Shown: positions 8,342-14,980, counted from the first letter of the stretch. The stretch is 16,523 nucleotides of DNA from Acidimicrobiaceae bacterium (GCA_003154135.1 PMCN01000152.1:797-17319); one strand, 5' to 3'. Notes: a model not told the origin generated them from the letters alone. Numbers and translations: made by a program.

Positions 8342-9397
8342 ATGGAAACCGTGCTCGTCGTGCTCCTGGTGCTCGCCACCGCGGCCATCGCCTGGTTGAC
8401 GGCCACGCGTCACGTGCCGCACTCGCCGCGGTCCACCGTGCCGGAGCCGGTCATCGAGCAGCCAGTCATGGAGCAGCCGGTCATTGAGCAGCGGGTCATC
8501 GAGCAGCAGGTCATGGCCGAGCAGCTGCATCGGCTCACGGCCGCGGTGCAGCAGTTGGGCGAGCGCACGTCGCAGCAGTTCGGCGAGGTCGACCGGTCGT
8601 TGCGCACGCATGCCGAGGTCACCCAGGCGCTGCACCGCGCGGCCTCCGGCCTGCGCGAGGCGTTGGCCAACAGCAACGCCCGTGGGCAGTGGGGCGAGCG
8701 CATGGCCGACGACGTGTTGCGCCTCGCCGGCATGCTGCCCAACGTCAACTACGTGAAGGGCACGGCGGTGGTGGGCGACGGCCGGGCCATCCCCGACTTC
8801 ACGTTCCTGCTGCCCGACCAGCACGTGATGTTCATGGACGTGAAGTTTCCCGTCGCCTCCTACCTGCAGTACCTGCAGGCGAGCACTGATGCCGAGCGGG
8901 CGCTGCACCGCGACGCGTTCCTGCGCGCCGTGCGGGGCCACATGAACGAGCTCGCCCGTCGCGACTACGCCGCCGTCGACGATCGTCCCTCGGTGCACAA
9001 CGTGCTCATGTTCGTGCCCAACGAGACCATCGTCGGCTTCATCCACGAGCACGCCCCGGCGCTCGTCGAGGAGGCCATGCGCGACCGAGTGGTGCTGTGC
9101 TCGCCGCTCACGCTCTTCGCGTTCCTCGGTGTCATCCGCCAGGCCTTCGACAACTTCCGGCTCGAGCAGACCAGCGGCGAGGTGCTCGCCACGCTGGGTC
9201 GCTTCGGTGTGCAATGGCGCAAGTACAACGAGCAGATCGACCGCGTGAAGCGGCAGTTCGACACCGTTGCCGGCAGCTTCGACGAGCTTGCCGGGCCGCG
9301 GCGGCGACAGCTCGAGAAGCCCCTTCGCGAGCTCGAGGCGCTGCGCCAGGAGCGCCACATCGCGGTCGACGACGATCTCTTCGCTCTCGAGCCCTAA
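8342..9397 (+). CDS. rmuC: RmuC-family DNA recombination protein
   Basis: The 351-residue protein begins with one membrane helix (residues 2-20, VLVVLLVLATAAIAWL), then a Gln/Glu-rich coiled-coil region, then the RmuC nuclease-like core: RGQWGE at 114-119, PDFTFLLPD from 151, DVKFP at 166-170 and MFVPNE. RmuC proteins limit recombination at inverted repeats and have a predicted PD-(D/E)XK-type fold; Asp152, Asp166 and Lys168 are candidate active-site residues. It is short for the family (E. coli about 475 residues), mainly through a shorter coiled coil. A five-fold VIEQ-type repeat occupies residues 37-61. The gene stands just before xseA and its stop codon lies within the predicted xseA promoter box. 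A weak GATGAT box sits 6 bases before the ATG; no Shine-Dalgarno site is seen. Confidence 0.92.
   Translation: METVLVVLLVLATAAIAWLTATRHVPHSPRSTVPEPVIEQPVMEQPVIEQRVIEQQVMAEQLHRLTAAVQQLGERTSQQFGEVDRSLRTHAEVTQALHRAASGLREALANSNARGQWGERMADDVLRLAGMLPNVNYVKGTAVVGDGRAIPDFTFLLPDQHVMFMDVKFPVASYLQYLQASTDAERALHRDAFLRAVRGHMNELARRDYAAVDDRPSVHNVLMFVPNETIVGFIHEHAPALVEEAMRDRVVLCSPLTLFAFLGVIRQAFDNFRLEQTSGEVLATLGRFGVQWRKYNEQIDRVKRQFDTVAGSFDELAGPRRRQLEKPLRELEALRQERHIAVDDDLFALEP
8450..8524 (+). repeat. Five 15-bp tandem repeats inside rmuC
   Basis: Units start at 8450, 8465, 8480, 8495 and 8510, each of the form gtcatcgagcagcca with a few changes. They encode five pentapeptides of the type V-I/M-E-Q-x (the last is VMAEQ). 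The period keeps the frame. The repeat sits between the membrane helix and the coiled coil and probably lengthens a helix or linker. Confidence 0.9.
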
Positions 9398-9400
9398 CCT
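9395..9400 (+). promoter_or_regulatory. Putative -10 box of xseA, overlapping the rmuC stop codon (TAACCT)
   Basis: TAACCT begins with the TAA stop codon of rmuC (9395-9397) and ends 8 bases before the xseA ATG at 9409. The same hexamer precedes the tRNA and the polyprenyl synthase gene. Stop codon and promoter box share three bases. Confidence 0.5.
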
Positions 9401-9408
9401 CCGGTGTC

Positions 9409-10743
9409 ATGAGCCAGGCCGCCTTCGAGTTCGAGTCGTCGATGGCCGACGTGGGCGAGCACACCTACACGGTGGGCGAGCTGGCCGATGCCATCAACGG
9501 TGCGCTGCGCCGCCGATTCGACGACGGCGTGTGGGTGCGCGGCGAGATCCAGGGCTGGAACGAGCGCGGTCCGCATGCCTACTTCCGGCTCGTCGAGCAC
9601 GACGACGACGGCAAGGCCGTGCTCAACGTGCAGTTCTTCGCACCCAGCCGCACCAAGCTGCGCCCGCTGTTGATGAAGAACGGGCTGCGGCTGGCCGACG
9701 GGTTGAAGGTGCGCATCTACGGCCAGCTCGACTTCTACGCGCCGTCCGGTCAGCTCGGCCTCAAGATGAGCGGCATCGACGCTCGCTTCACGCTCGGTGA
9801 GCTGGCGCTCGAACGCGACCAGGTGCTGCGCCGCCTCGACGAAGCCGGGCTGCTGCACCGCAACAAGGGTCTCGGCGTGCCGGCCGCGCCGCTGCGCGTC
9901 GGCATCGTCACCAGCACCGCCAGCGCGGCCTGGGCCGACTTCGTGCACGAGATCGAACGCAGCGGCCTGTCGTTCCACCTGCGGGTGGTCGATGTGCGAG
10001 TGCAGGGCGAGTCGGCCGTGCGCGAGGTGTCGGGCGCGCTGCGCAGCCTGGGCCGCCGGCGCGACCTCGACGTGCTCGTGCTCATCCGCGGGGGCGGCAG
10101 CCGTACCGAGCTGGCCACGTTCGACCACGAGGCCATCGCCACGGCCATCGCCACCTCGCCGTTGCCCGTGTTCACGGGTCTCGGGCACGAGATCGACCAC
10201 AGCGTCGCCGACCTCGTCGCGCACTCCGAGTTGAAGACGCCCACCGCCTGCGCCGCAGCGCTGGTCGAGCGAGTGCTCGTCTACCGCCAGGCCACGGAGA
10301 CCGCGTGGTCGGCCATACGCCATCGCGCCGAGTTGGGTGTCGGGGTGGCCGATGCCGAGGTGTCGGCGCTGGCGCAACGCATCCGTCACCGTGTGCTGGC
10401 CGGTGTGGTGCACGGCGACGAACGCCTCACCCAACGTGCGCTGCGCGTGCGTGCGGGTGCCGAGCGCGTGGTCGAGCGGGCCGATGCGCGCGTGGTGGCA
10501 GCCGCGGTCGCCCTGCGGCGCGCTCCCGCACGTCTCGATCCCGAGGTGCGCCACCTCGACGCCGTCGCCCAGCGGGTGCGCCTGCTCGATCCCGTCAACA
10601 CGATGGCGCGTGGCTGGAGCATCACGCGCACTGCCGACGGACGCACCGTGCGCACGGCCGGCGAACTGCAACCCGGCGACCAGATCGTCACCACCTTTGC
10701 CAACGGCACGGCGCACAGCCGTGTGGAGGAGACCACACCGTGA
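9409..10743 (+). CDS. xseA: Exodeoxyribonuclease VII large subunit
   Basis: The 444-residue product matches exonuclease VII large subunit throughout. The N-terminal OB-fold (residues about 20-120; VWVRGEIQGWN, FRLVEHDD, VRIYGQLDFYAPSGQL) binds single-stranded DNA. The catalytic domain holds IRGGGS (Arg227-Ser231), GLGHEIDHSVADLVA (His260, Asp263) and TPTACAA, followed by a helical arm rich in Arg, Ala and Glu (about 285-390) that carries the small subunits. The C-terminus has the family ending MARGWSITRTADG and GDQIVTTFANG. With XseB it degrades single-stranded DNA from both ends into short oligonucleotides in repair and recombination. The ATG at 9409 is chosen from the box 8 bases upstream and because the OB-fold starts shortly after; upstream in-frame sequence belongs to rmuC in another frame. 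The stop overlaps the xseB start by 4 bases (GTGA). Confidence 0.97.
   Translation: MSQAAFEFESSMADVGEHTYTVGELADAINGALRRRFDDGVWVRGEIQGWNERGPHAYFRLVEHDDDGKAVLNVQFFAPSRTKLRPLLMKNGLRLADGLKVRIYGQLDFYAPSGQLGLKMSGIDARFTLGELALERDQVLRRLDEAGLLHRNKGLGVPAAPLRVGIVTSTASAAWADFVHEIERSGLSFHLRVVDVRVQGESAVREVSGALRSLGRRRDLDVLVLIRGGGSRTELATFDHEAIATAIATSPLPVFTGLGHEIDHSVADLVAHSELKTPTACAAALVERVLVYRQATETAWSAIRHRAELGVGVADAEVSALAQRIRHRVLAGVVHGDERLTQRALRVRAGAERVVERADARVVAAAVALRRAPARLDPEVRHLDAVAQRVRLLDPVNTMARGWSITRTADGRTVRTAGELQPGDQIVTTFANGTAHSRVEETTP
10725..10729 (+). promoter_or_regulatory. Shine-Dalgarno site of xseB (GGAGG)
   Basis: GGAGG ends 10 bases before the GTG at 10740 and lies inside the last codons of xseA. 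It decides the xseB start. It also contrasts with first genes in this window, which have promoter boxes instead of ribosome sites. Confidence 0.75.
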
Positions 10744-10973
10744 GCACCCCCGAGACCGTCCCCGCGAGCGCACCGGTCGCCGCCGGTTATGCCGATGCGT
10801 TGTCCGAGCTGGAGACCATCCTCGCCCAACTCGAGCGCACCGATGTCGACGTCGACGTGCTCGCCGCACAGGTTCGCCGCGCGGCCGAGCTCATCGGTTT
10901 CTGCCGCGAGCGCATCGGCAACGCCCGGCTGCAGATCGAGCAGGTCGTCGCCGAGCTCGGTCCCGACAGCTGA
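10740..10973 (+). CDS. xseB: Exodeoxyribonuclease VII small subunit
   Basis: This 77-residue protein starts at GTG 10740, overlapping the xseA stop as GTGA. The family features are ALSELETILAQLERTDVDVD (residues about 18-37), a first helix pair with regular Leu spacing, then VRRAAELIGFCRERI and a second helix rich in Glu. XseB small subunits bind the helical arm of XseA in several copies and are needed for activity. The 15-20 residue N-terminal extension (STPETVPASAPVAAG) is probably disordered. Overlap and the GGAGG site inside xseA indicate translational coupling, suiting the excess of small subunit required. Confidence 0.93.
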   Translation: MSTPETVPASAPVAAGYADALSELETILAQLERTDVDVDVLAAQVRRAAELIGFCRERIGNARLQIEQVVAELGPDS

Positions 10974-11030
10974 CCACCGAACCGGGCGCCGGGTGATCGA
11001 TGCCGATGCCAGGCTCGCCGGCTTTGCCCC

Positions 11031-11036
11031 TAACCT
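11031..11036 (+). promoter_or_regulatory. Putative leaderless -10 box of polyprenyl synthase (TAACCT)
   Basis: TAACCT ends 7 bases before the GTG at 11044 and lies in the 70-base gap after xseB. It supports an own promoter for the synthase and the choice of GTG 11044, since upstream in-frame sequence would read through the gap and xseB. Confidence 0.5.
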
Positions 11037-11043
11037 GCGTGGC

Positions 11044-12108
11044 GTGACTCCGCCGGCTGTTCCGCCCTCGCTCGTCACCATCGCCGGCCGGGTGGAGCAG
11101 CGCCTGCGTGATGTGCTCGAGCCGGAGGAAGCGCGCTGGTCGGCGTTCGACGACGACCTCGCCGAGCCGGTGCGCGAGATCGGCCGGCTGGTGCTCGTCG
11201 GCGGCAAGCGACTGCGACCCGCGTTCTGCCACTGGGGCTTCGTCGGCGCCGGTGGCCACCCCGACGACCCGGTCGTCGTCGACGCCGGCGCAGCCTTCGA
11301 GCTGATGCATGCCTTCGCGCTGTTCCACGACGACGTGATGGACGACGCGGCGAGCAGGCGTGGTTCGCCCACCACCCACACGGTGTTCGCGCAGCACCAC
11401 CGCGAGCATGGCTGGGCCGGTGAGGCACGGCGCTTCGGCGAGGGCGTCGCCATCCTCGTCGGCGACCTCGCGTTCGTGTACGCCGACCAGCTCATGGCGG
11501 GCGCGTCGGCCGATGCGTGGCGCATCTGGAACGAGCTGCGCATCGAGCTCAACGTGGGCCAGGTGCTCGACATCGTGGGCAGCGTGCGCAACGAGCGCCG
11601 CCGCCACAAGGCCGAGCAGATCTGCCGCTACAAGAGCGGCAAGTACACCATCGAGCGTCCGCTGCACCTCGGCGCCGTGATGGCGGCACCCGAGCGGTCC
11701 GCCGAGCTGCTGCCCGCGCTGAGCGGATACGGCTTGCCGTTGGGTGATGCGTTCCAGATGCGCGACGACGTGATGGGCGCGTTCGGCGACGCGGCGGTCA
11801 CCGGCAAGCCGGTGGGTGGCGACCTGCGCGAGGGCAAGCCCACCCCGCTGCTCGCCCGCGCCGTCGAGGCCGCGTCGGCTGCCCAGGCCGAGGTGCTGTC
11901 CCTGGTCGGTACCGCACACCTCACCGATGACGACGTGGCTCGTGTGCAGCAGGTGATCGTCGACACCGGAGCGTTGGCCGACCTCGAGTCCACCATCGCG
12001 CGGCTCACCGACGAAGCGATCGCCGCCATCGGGCGCGCACCCGTGACGGCGCAGGCGCACGACGAGCTGGTGGCGCTCGCCGCCTACGTCAGCCAACGCC
12101 AGGTGTGA
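11044..12108 (+). CDS. Polyprenyl diphosphate synthase (GGPP-synthase-like)
   Basis: The 354-residue protein has the all-helical trans-prenyltransferase motifs: GGKRLRPAF for isopentenyl diphosphate binding, the first aspartate-rich motif DDVMD at 96-100 preceded by LFHD, then RRGSPTTH, the KSGKYT segment, and a second aspartate region RDDVMGAFGD (Asp241, Asp242). The second motif has Gly where many synthases have the last Asp of DDxxD, as I recall for actinobacterial GGPP synthases of the DDLLGVFGD type. It condenses isopentenyl diphosphate with allylic diphosphates to give C20 or longer chains used for menaquinone, carotenoid or carrier lipids. Chain length cannot be told with confidence. 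It lies 70 bases after xseB on the same strand and is convergent with the hydrolase pair, 27 bases apart. Confidence 0.92.
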   Translation: MTPPAVPPSLVTIAGRVEQRLRDVLEPEEARWSAFDDDLAEPVREIGRLVLVGGKRLRPAFCHWGFVGAGGHPDDPVVVDAGAAFELMHAFALFHDDVMDDAASRRGSPTTHTVFAQHHREHGWAGEARRFGEGVAILVGDLAFVYADQLMAGASADAWRIWNELRIELNVGQVLDIVGSVRNERRRHKAEQICRYKSGKYTIERPLHLGAVMAAPERSAELLPALSGYGLPLGDAFQMRDDVMGAFGDAAVTGKPVGGDLREGKPTPLLARAVEAASAAQAEVLSLVGTAHLTDDDVARVQQVIVDTGALADLESTIARLTDEAIAAIGRAPVTAQAHDELVALAAYVSQRQV

Positions 12109-12111
12109 ACC

Positions 12112-12135
12112 GCCGCTGCCCGGCTGTGCCGCGGC
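12112..12135. terminator. Possible shared hairpin between convergent genes
   Basis: GCCGC (12112-12116) can pair with GCGGC (12131-12135) across a 14-base GC-rich loop in the 27-base gap between convergent stops at 12108 and 12136. There is no T run on either side. Weak evidence, chosen mainly for position. Confidence 0.25.
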
Positions 12136-12801
12136 TCACACGGAATACGTGACCAGTGCGTCGGCGAGGGTGGCCTCCACCACGCCCATCTCCTCGACGA
12201 CGGCGGTGAGCCACGGCGGGCGCACGACGGCGGCGACGGCGATGGGATCGTCGATGCCCGACTGCTCGACCGCGAGGCGGGCGAAGAGGGCGGCGTAGTC
12301 GCGTGGCCGCAGATCGCGCGCGAGCTCGATGAGTGCGTAAGGGTCGGGCCGCTCGCCGGTGTGGTCGGGCAGCGTCACGAAGCTGCTCGAGGTCGGCCCG
12401 CTGGGCCCGCCCCACAGCCCGGGTCCGTCGCACAGCACTGCGCCGCGCACGTTCCGCGGCCGTGCCCCGGCGAGCAGCAGCGCCACGTAGGCGCCCAGGC
12501 CGCGCCCGACGACGGTGACGTCGCCGAGGTGGGCGAGCGCGCAGTCGGCATCGGCGAGGAGGATCTCGGCCGAGTAGCCGCCGCCCGCAGGCGACAACGA
12601 TGCTCCGTGGCCGGTGAAGTCGAGCGCGGCAACGGGGCCGGGCCAGGCGGCCGCCCACTCGGGCACCTCCGACGGCGAGTGCTCGCCGAGGCCGTGCAGC
12701 AGCAGCAGCGTGCGGCCGTTGCCGTTGCCGTCGCCGTTGTCGTTGCGGAGCACATGCAGTGCGAGCTGCACCCGGTTGTGGGTGAGGAACACGGTGGTCA
12801 C
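12136..12801 (-). CDS. Alpha/beta-hydrolase-fold protein lacking the nucleophile serine (possible pseudoenzyme)
   Basis: The 221-residue product starts at GTG 12801, overlapping the stop of the upstream hydrolase gene as GTGA. The fold is recognisable: LLLLHGLGEHS (oxyanion strand), VAALDFTGHGAS, then VVGRGLGAYVALLLAG where a normal family member has GHSLG. The residue at the nucleophile elbow is Gly (codon GGC, one base from the Ser codon AGC) and there is no good late GxGH catalytic histidine; the C-terminus ends LADALVTYSV. So the active site appears lost while the fold core is kept. It may have a binding or regulatory role, or act with its intact neighbour. A run of Asn, Gly and Asp (NDNGDGNGNG) sits near residue 20. 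An alternative is a chemistry that does not need Ser, as in some cofactor-free oxygenases or lyases. No stop or frameshift marks it as a decayed gene. Confidence 0.75.
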   Translation of the reverse strand: MTTVFLTHNRVQLALHVLRNDNGDGNGNGRTLLLLHGLGEHSPSEVPEWAAAWPGPVAALDFTGHGASLSPAGGGYSAEILLADADCALAHLGDVTVVGRGLGAYVALLLAGARPRNVRGAVLCDGPGLWGGPSGPTSSSFVTLPDHTGERPDPYALIELARDLRPRDYAALFARLAVEQSGIDDPIAVAAVVRPPWLTAVVEEMGVVEATLADALVTYSV

Positions 12802-13712
12802 CGGCCACCGTCCAGGAAGTCGAACACCAGGTCGGCCACTGCCTGGGGCTGCTCGATGTGCACGAAGTGACCGGCGTCGTGCATCACCTCGAGGCGCCCC
12901 CCACGGGGAAGGAACTGGTCGAGGTGCGCCGGTTGGGTGCCCCAGCCCATCGGTTCCGCCTGCCCGGCGAGCACACCGAGGAACGGCATGCCCAGGCCCG
13001 GCATGCGTGTCGCGGTCCACTCCGGGCGCCAGGGGCCGAATCCGCCGAAGCGCATGGAGGGGTCGAGCTTCCACCGCCAGCCGTCGGGGTCGTGGCGGCC
13101 GCCGGCGGTGACGAGGTAGCGCAACCACTCCATGGGGAGCCGTGGGTTCATCCTGGCCCGCCGCGCCGCGAGGCCGTCGAGCGTGTCGGGCTTGCGACTG
13201 GCCGTGGCCGTGGTGCGGCGGTGGTCGAGCCAGCCGGCGAGGTCGCTGGCCATCATCCGTGACCGTTCGTGCTCTGGGGCGTCGCTCATCGGCCGCTTCG
13301 AAGGAAGTCCGTCGAAGTTGATGAGGTGGCTGAAGCGGAACGGGTGGGCGTCGGCGAGCTGGATCATGAGCGCGCCACCCTTGCTGTGGCCGATGACCGG
13401 AGCCGGCAGGTTGGTGATGTGGCTCATCACGCCGATCGCGTCGCGGATGTCGGCGTCCCAGCCGTACAGCGCGGCGTGCTCGCTGTCGCCGTGGCCGCGC
13501 TGGTCCCACGACACGACCCGCCAGCCCGCCGCAGCAAAGCGGGGCGCGAACTCGTCGTACGTGCGGGCGAAGTCGAGCCCGCCGTGCACGAGGAAGAGTG
13601 GGTCGGCCGCCTCGTCGCCCCACTCGTGCACGGCGATGCCCACTCCCGACACCGACACGCGGTAGTTGCGTTCGGGCGCCTGTGCTCCGGGGAAGTGCAC
13701 GACGTCGGTCAT
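12798..13712 (-). CDS. Alpha/beta hydrolase, apparently catalytically complete
   Basis: This 304-residue protein shows an intact hydrolase core: LFLVHGGLDFARTYD, VVSWDQRGHGDS, the nucleophile elbow GHSKGG with Ser110, and the C-terminal catalytic His282 in DAGHFVHIEQP. The family includes esterases, epoxide and haloalkane hydrolases and C-C bond hydrolases; the substrate cannot be told from the sequence. The cap region (about 140-230) is rich in Arg, Trp and Met. No signal peptide is present. The ATG at 13712 is supported by TAGCCT 6 bases upstream. Its stop overlaps the GTG of the Ser-less hydrolase, so both are probably translated together. It is divergent from the LysM lipoprotein gene across 55 bases. 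Confidence 0.9.
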   Translation of the reverse strand: MTDVVHFPGAQAPERNYRVSVSGVGIAVHEWGDEAADPLFLVHGGLDFARTYDEFAPRFAAAGWRVVSWDQRGHGDSEHAALYGWDADIRDAIGVMSHITNLPAPVIGHSKGGALMIQLADAHPFRFSHLINFDGLPSKRPMSDAPEHERSRMMASDLAGWLDHRRTTATASRKPDTLDGLAARRARMNPRLPMEWLRYLVTAGGRHDPDGWRWKLDPSMRFGGFGPWRPEWTATRMPGLGMPFLGVLAGQAEPMGWGTQPAHLDQFLPRGGRLEVMHDAGHFVHIEQPQAVADLVFDFLDGGR

Positions 13713-13718
13713 CCCGGC

Positions 13719-13724
13719 AGGCTA
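13719..13724 (-). promoter_or_regulatory. Putative leaderless -10 box of hydrolase pair (TAGCCT)
   Basis: TAGCCT on the minus strand ends 6 bases before the ATG at 13712. It forms a back-to-back pair with the box at 13756-13761 within a 55-base gap. Confidence 0.5.
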
Positions 13725-13755
13725 CGTGTCGTTGGGCATCGCGGCCGAACCCGCC

Positions 13756-13761
13756 TAGGCT
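13756..13761 (+). promoter_or_regulatory. Putative leaderless -10 box of LysM lipoprotein (TAGGCT)
   Basis: TAGGCT ends 6 bases before the GTG at 13768. No Shine-Dalgarno sequence is present, which agrees with a leaderless start and supports the GTG. Confidence 0.5.
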
Positions 13762-13767
13762 CTGGCC

Positions 13768-14133
13768 GTGGGACGAGCGCGGCTCGGGGTCATCGTGGGG
13801 GCACTCGTCGTGGTGCCACTCGTGGCGGCGGCATGTGGCAGCGACGCGGGCTCGGCCGGCACGCTGCCGCCCATCGTCACCACCTCCACGTCCACCTCGC
13901 TGCTGGTCACCACCACCTCGCAGCCGAAGTACTACGTGGTGAAGCCGGGCGACACGCTGAACAAGATCGCGAAGAGCTTCGGGGTGTCGTCGTCCGACCT
14001 GATGGCCCTCAACGGCATCACCAACCCCGATCACATCGAGGTCGGCCAGGAGCTGAAGATCCCGCCGCCCAAGCTGGTGGTCGACTCGCTGCCGGCCACG
14101 ACGGGTGCTTCGACGACCACGAAGAAGCCGTGA
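13768..14133 (+). CDS. Small LysM-domain lipoprotein
   Basis: The 121-residue product has a lipoprotein signal peptide (GVIVGALVVVPLVAAAC, lipid Cys at 23), a Thr/Ser-rich linker (about 35-52, TTSTSTSLLVTTTS), one LysM domain at about 55-101 (YYVVKPGDTLNKIAKSFGVS, NPDHIEVGQELKIP), and a short tail of Thr, Ala and Lys. LysM binds N-acetylglucosamine-containing glycans, so this is probably a membrane-anchored peptidoglycan-binding protein. No catalytic domain is present. The GTG start is fixed by the promoter box 6 bases upstream and by a properly sized signal peptide. It stands alone, divergent from the hydrolase pair. Confidence 0.93.
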   Translation: MGRARLGVIVGALVVVPLVAAACGSDAGSAGTLPPIVTTSTSTSLLVTTTSQPKYYVVKPGDTLNKIAKSFGVSSSDLMALNGITNPDHIEVGQELKIPPPKLVVDSLPATTGASTTTKKP

Positions 14134-14137
14134 GTTC

Positions 14138-14155
14138 CGTCACACCTTCGTCACA
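14138..14155 (+). promoter_or_regulatory. Direct repeat CGTCACA, 11-base spacing
   Basis: CGTCACA occurs at 14138-14144 and again at 14149-14155, spaced by one helical turn, just after the stop of the LysM gene and about 65-80 bases ahead of the oxygenase gene. The placement suits an activator or repressor binding pair, but a chance match cannot be excluded. Confidence 0.35.
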
Positions 14156-14172
14156 ATGGCGGTCGGGAGTAC

Positions 14173-14191
14173 TTTGGTCCCTACGACCAAA
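14173..14191 (+). promoter_or_regulatory. Operator-like inverted repeat TTTGGTC-N5-GACCAAA
   Basis: Perfect 7-base arms (14173-14179 and 14185-14191) flank five bases. The centre lies about 36 bases before the predicted transcription start of the oxygenase gene, so a protein bound here would cover the -35 region. A third half-site TTTGGT at 14200-14205 overlaps the predicted -10 box. There is no T run, so it is a poor intrinsic terminator for the LysM gene. The stretch is also less GC-rich than its surroundings. Confidence 0.5.
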
Positions 14192-14204
14192 AAGGGTGAT
14201 TTGG

Positions 14205-14210
14205 TAAACT
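14205..14210 (+). promoter_or_regulatory. Putative leaderless -10 box of oxygenase gene (TAAACT)
   Basis: TAAACT ends 7 bases before the ATG at 14218. Its first base is shared with the third TTTGGT half-site, so a regulator bound there would block this box. Confidence 0.55.
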
Positions 14211-14217
14211 ATCCGCC

Positions 14218-14916
14218 ATGAGCTTCTGGCCGACCAAAGAGCACTGGAGTGTGGAGATCCCCGTCCGCACCAACCACTACATCTGCCCCTCGCTGGAGAA
14301 GGACGGCTTCGTCGCCCTCACCCCGTTCAGCGGCGAGATCCCTGTCGAGGAGTGGGAGAGCCTCGAGTACTTCGACTGGAAGAGCGGCGGCGACACCAAC
14401 TTCGCTCCGTTGGCCTCCGCCGACGGCGAGCTCGAGTGCCGTGGCTTCTGGGACAAGGGCAAGCCCGACAAGGACGCCATCTGGACCAGCAACGCCGACA
14501 AGGCGCCGACGTTGAAGAAGTACGTCGAGAGCATCGGCGCCAACTTCGGTCGCGTGCGCATCATCAAGCTCGAGCCGGCCACCCACGAGGAGGCGTTCCG
14601 CAGCTTCCACCGCGACGACAACAACCGCCTCAACCCCGAGGGCACCGGTTGGGTGTTGCGCAGCTGGATCGAGCTCACCGACGATCCCGACAGCTACATG
14701 CTGCTCATGGACCTCGACGACGAGCACCTTCCCGTTGCGGGCACCGAGCGCCGCATCCCGCTGCCGCAGTACTCCCGTTTCGTGGTCGACACGCAGCGTC
14801 TGTGGCACGTGGTGGTGCACCGTGGCGACAAGCCGCGCTACGCGCTCATCACGTGCGTCGAGTCCACGCCGGCGTTGCAGGGCTGGATCGACAGCCAGGT
14901 GCCCGCGCTCGTCTGA
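14218..14916 (+). CDS. Aspartyl/asparaginyl beta-hydroxylase-like 2-oxoglutarate/Fe(II) oxygenase
   Basis: The 232-residue cytoplasmic protein has a cupin-like C-terminal half. SFHRDDN carries His131 and Asp133 as an HxD iron-ligand pair. RRIPLPQYSRFVVDTQRLWHVVVHRG supplies the distal ligand, most likely His197. Arg207 lies ten residues later in DKPRYALI, the position at which aspartate beta-hydroxylases hold the 2-oxoglutarate carboxylate. The N-terminal 110 residues (WSVEIPVRTNHYICPS, EYFDWKSGGDTNFAPL) are not recognised. The substrate is unknown; a protein or small-molecule side chain is possible. The start is supported by the TAAACT box 7 bases upstream, and the gene stands alone under an operator-like repeat, suggesting specific regulation. 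The family call rests on motif spacing rather than an alignment. Codon use is less GC-extreme at a few places (many AAG/GAC), with lower Arg content than neighbours. Confidence 0.55.
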   Translation: MSFWPTKEHWSVEIPVRTNHYICPSLEKDGFVALTPFSGEIPVEEWESLEYFDWKSGGDTNFAPLASADGELECRGFWDKGKPDKDAIWTSNADKAPTLKKYVESIGANFGRVRIIKLEPATHEEAFRSFHRDDNNRLNPEGTGWVLRSWIELTDDPDSYMLLMDLDDEHLPVAGTERRIPLPQYSRFVVDTQRLWHVVVHRGDKPRYALITCVESTPALQGWIDSQVPALV

Positions 14917-14930
14917 CCGGTGCGCCCTCG

Positions 14931-14956
14931 TGTGACCGGCGCCTTGTGACCGGCGC
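14931..14956 (+). repeat. 12-bp direct repeat TGTGACCGGCGC
   Basis: Exact copies lie at 14931-14942 and 14945-14956, spaced 14 bases start to start, with a diverged third copy (tctgaccggtgc) at 14912. All sit in the 64-base gap ahead of the phosphodiesterase gene. They could be operator half-sites or a small duplication. The second copy ends 12 bases before the predicted -10 box at 14969. Confidence 0.6.
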
Positions 14957-14968
14957 GGGCCGGCCGGG

Positions 14969-14974
14969 TACTGT
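14969..14974 (+). promoter_or_regulatory. Putative leaderless -10 box of phosphodiesterase gene (TACTGT)
   Basis: TACTGT ends 6 bases before the GTG at 14981 and supports that start over the GTG at 14987 and the out-of-frame ATG at 14991. Confidence 0.45.
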
Positions 14975-14980
14975 GCGGCC

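Noticed and set aside
10974..11043. Extension of the polyprenyl synthase upstream into the xseB region
   Set aside because: The added residues come from the wrong frame of xseB, and the TAACCT box points to GTG 11044.
12136..14034. A single 632-residue minus-strand gene across the hydrolase pair
   Set aside because: The upstream part is the wrong frame of the intact hydrolase; the real genes meet in a GTGA overlap at 12798-12801.
14173..14191. Reading the TTTGGTC inverted repeat as the terminator of the LysM gene
   Set aside because: Only 7 base pairs, no T run after it, and its position matches the -35 region of the next gene better.
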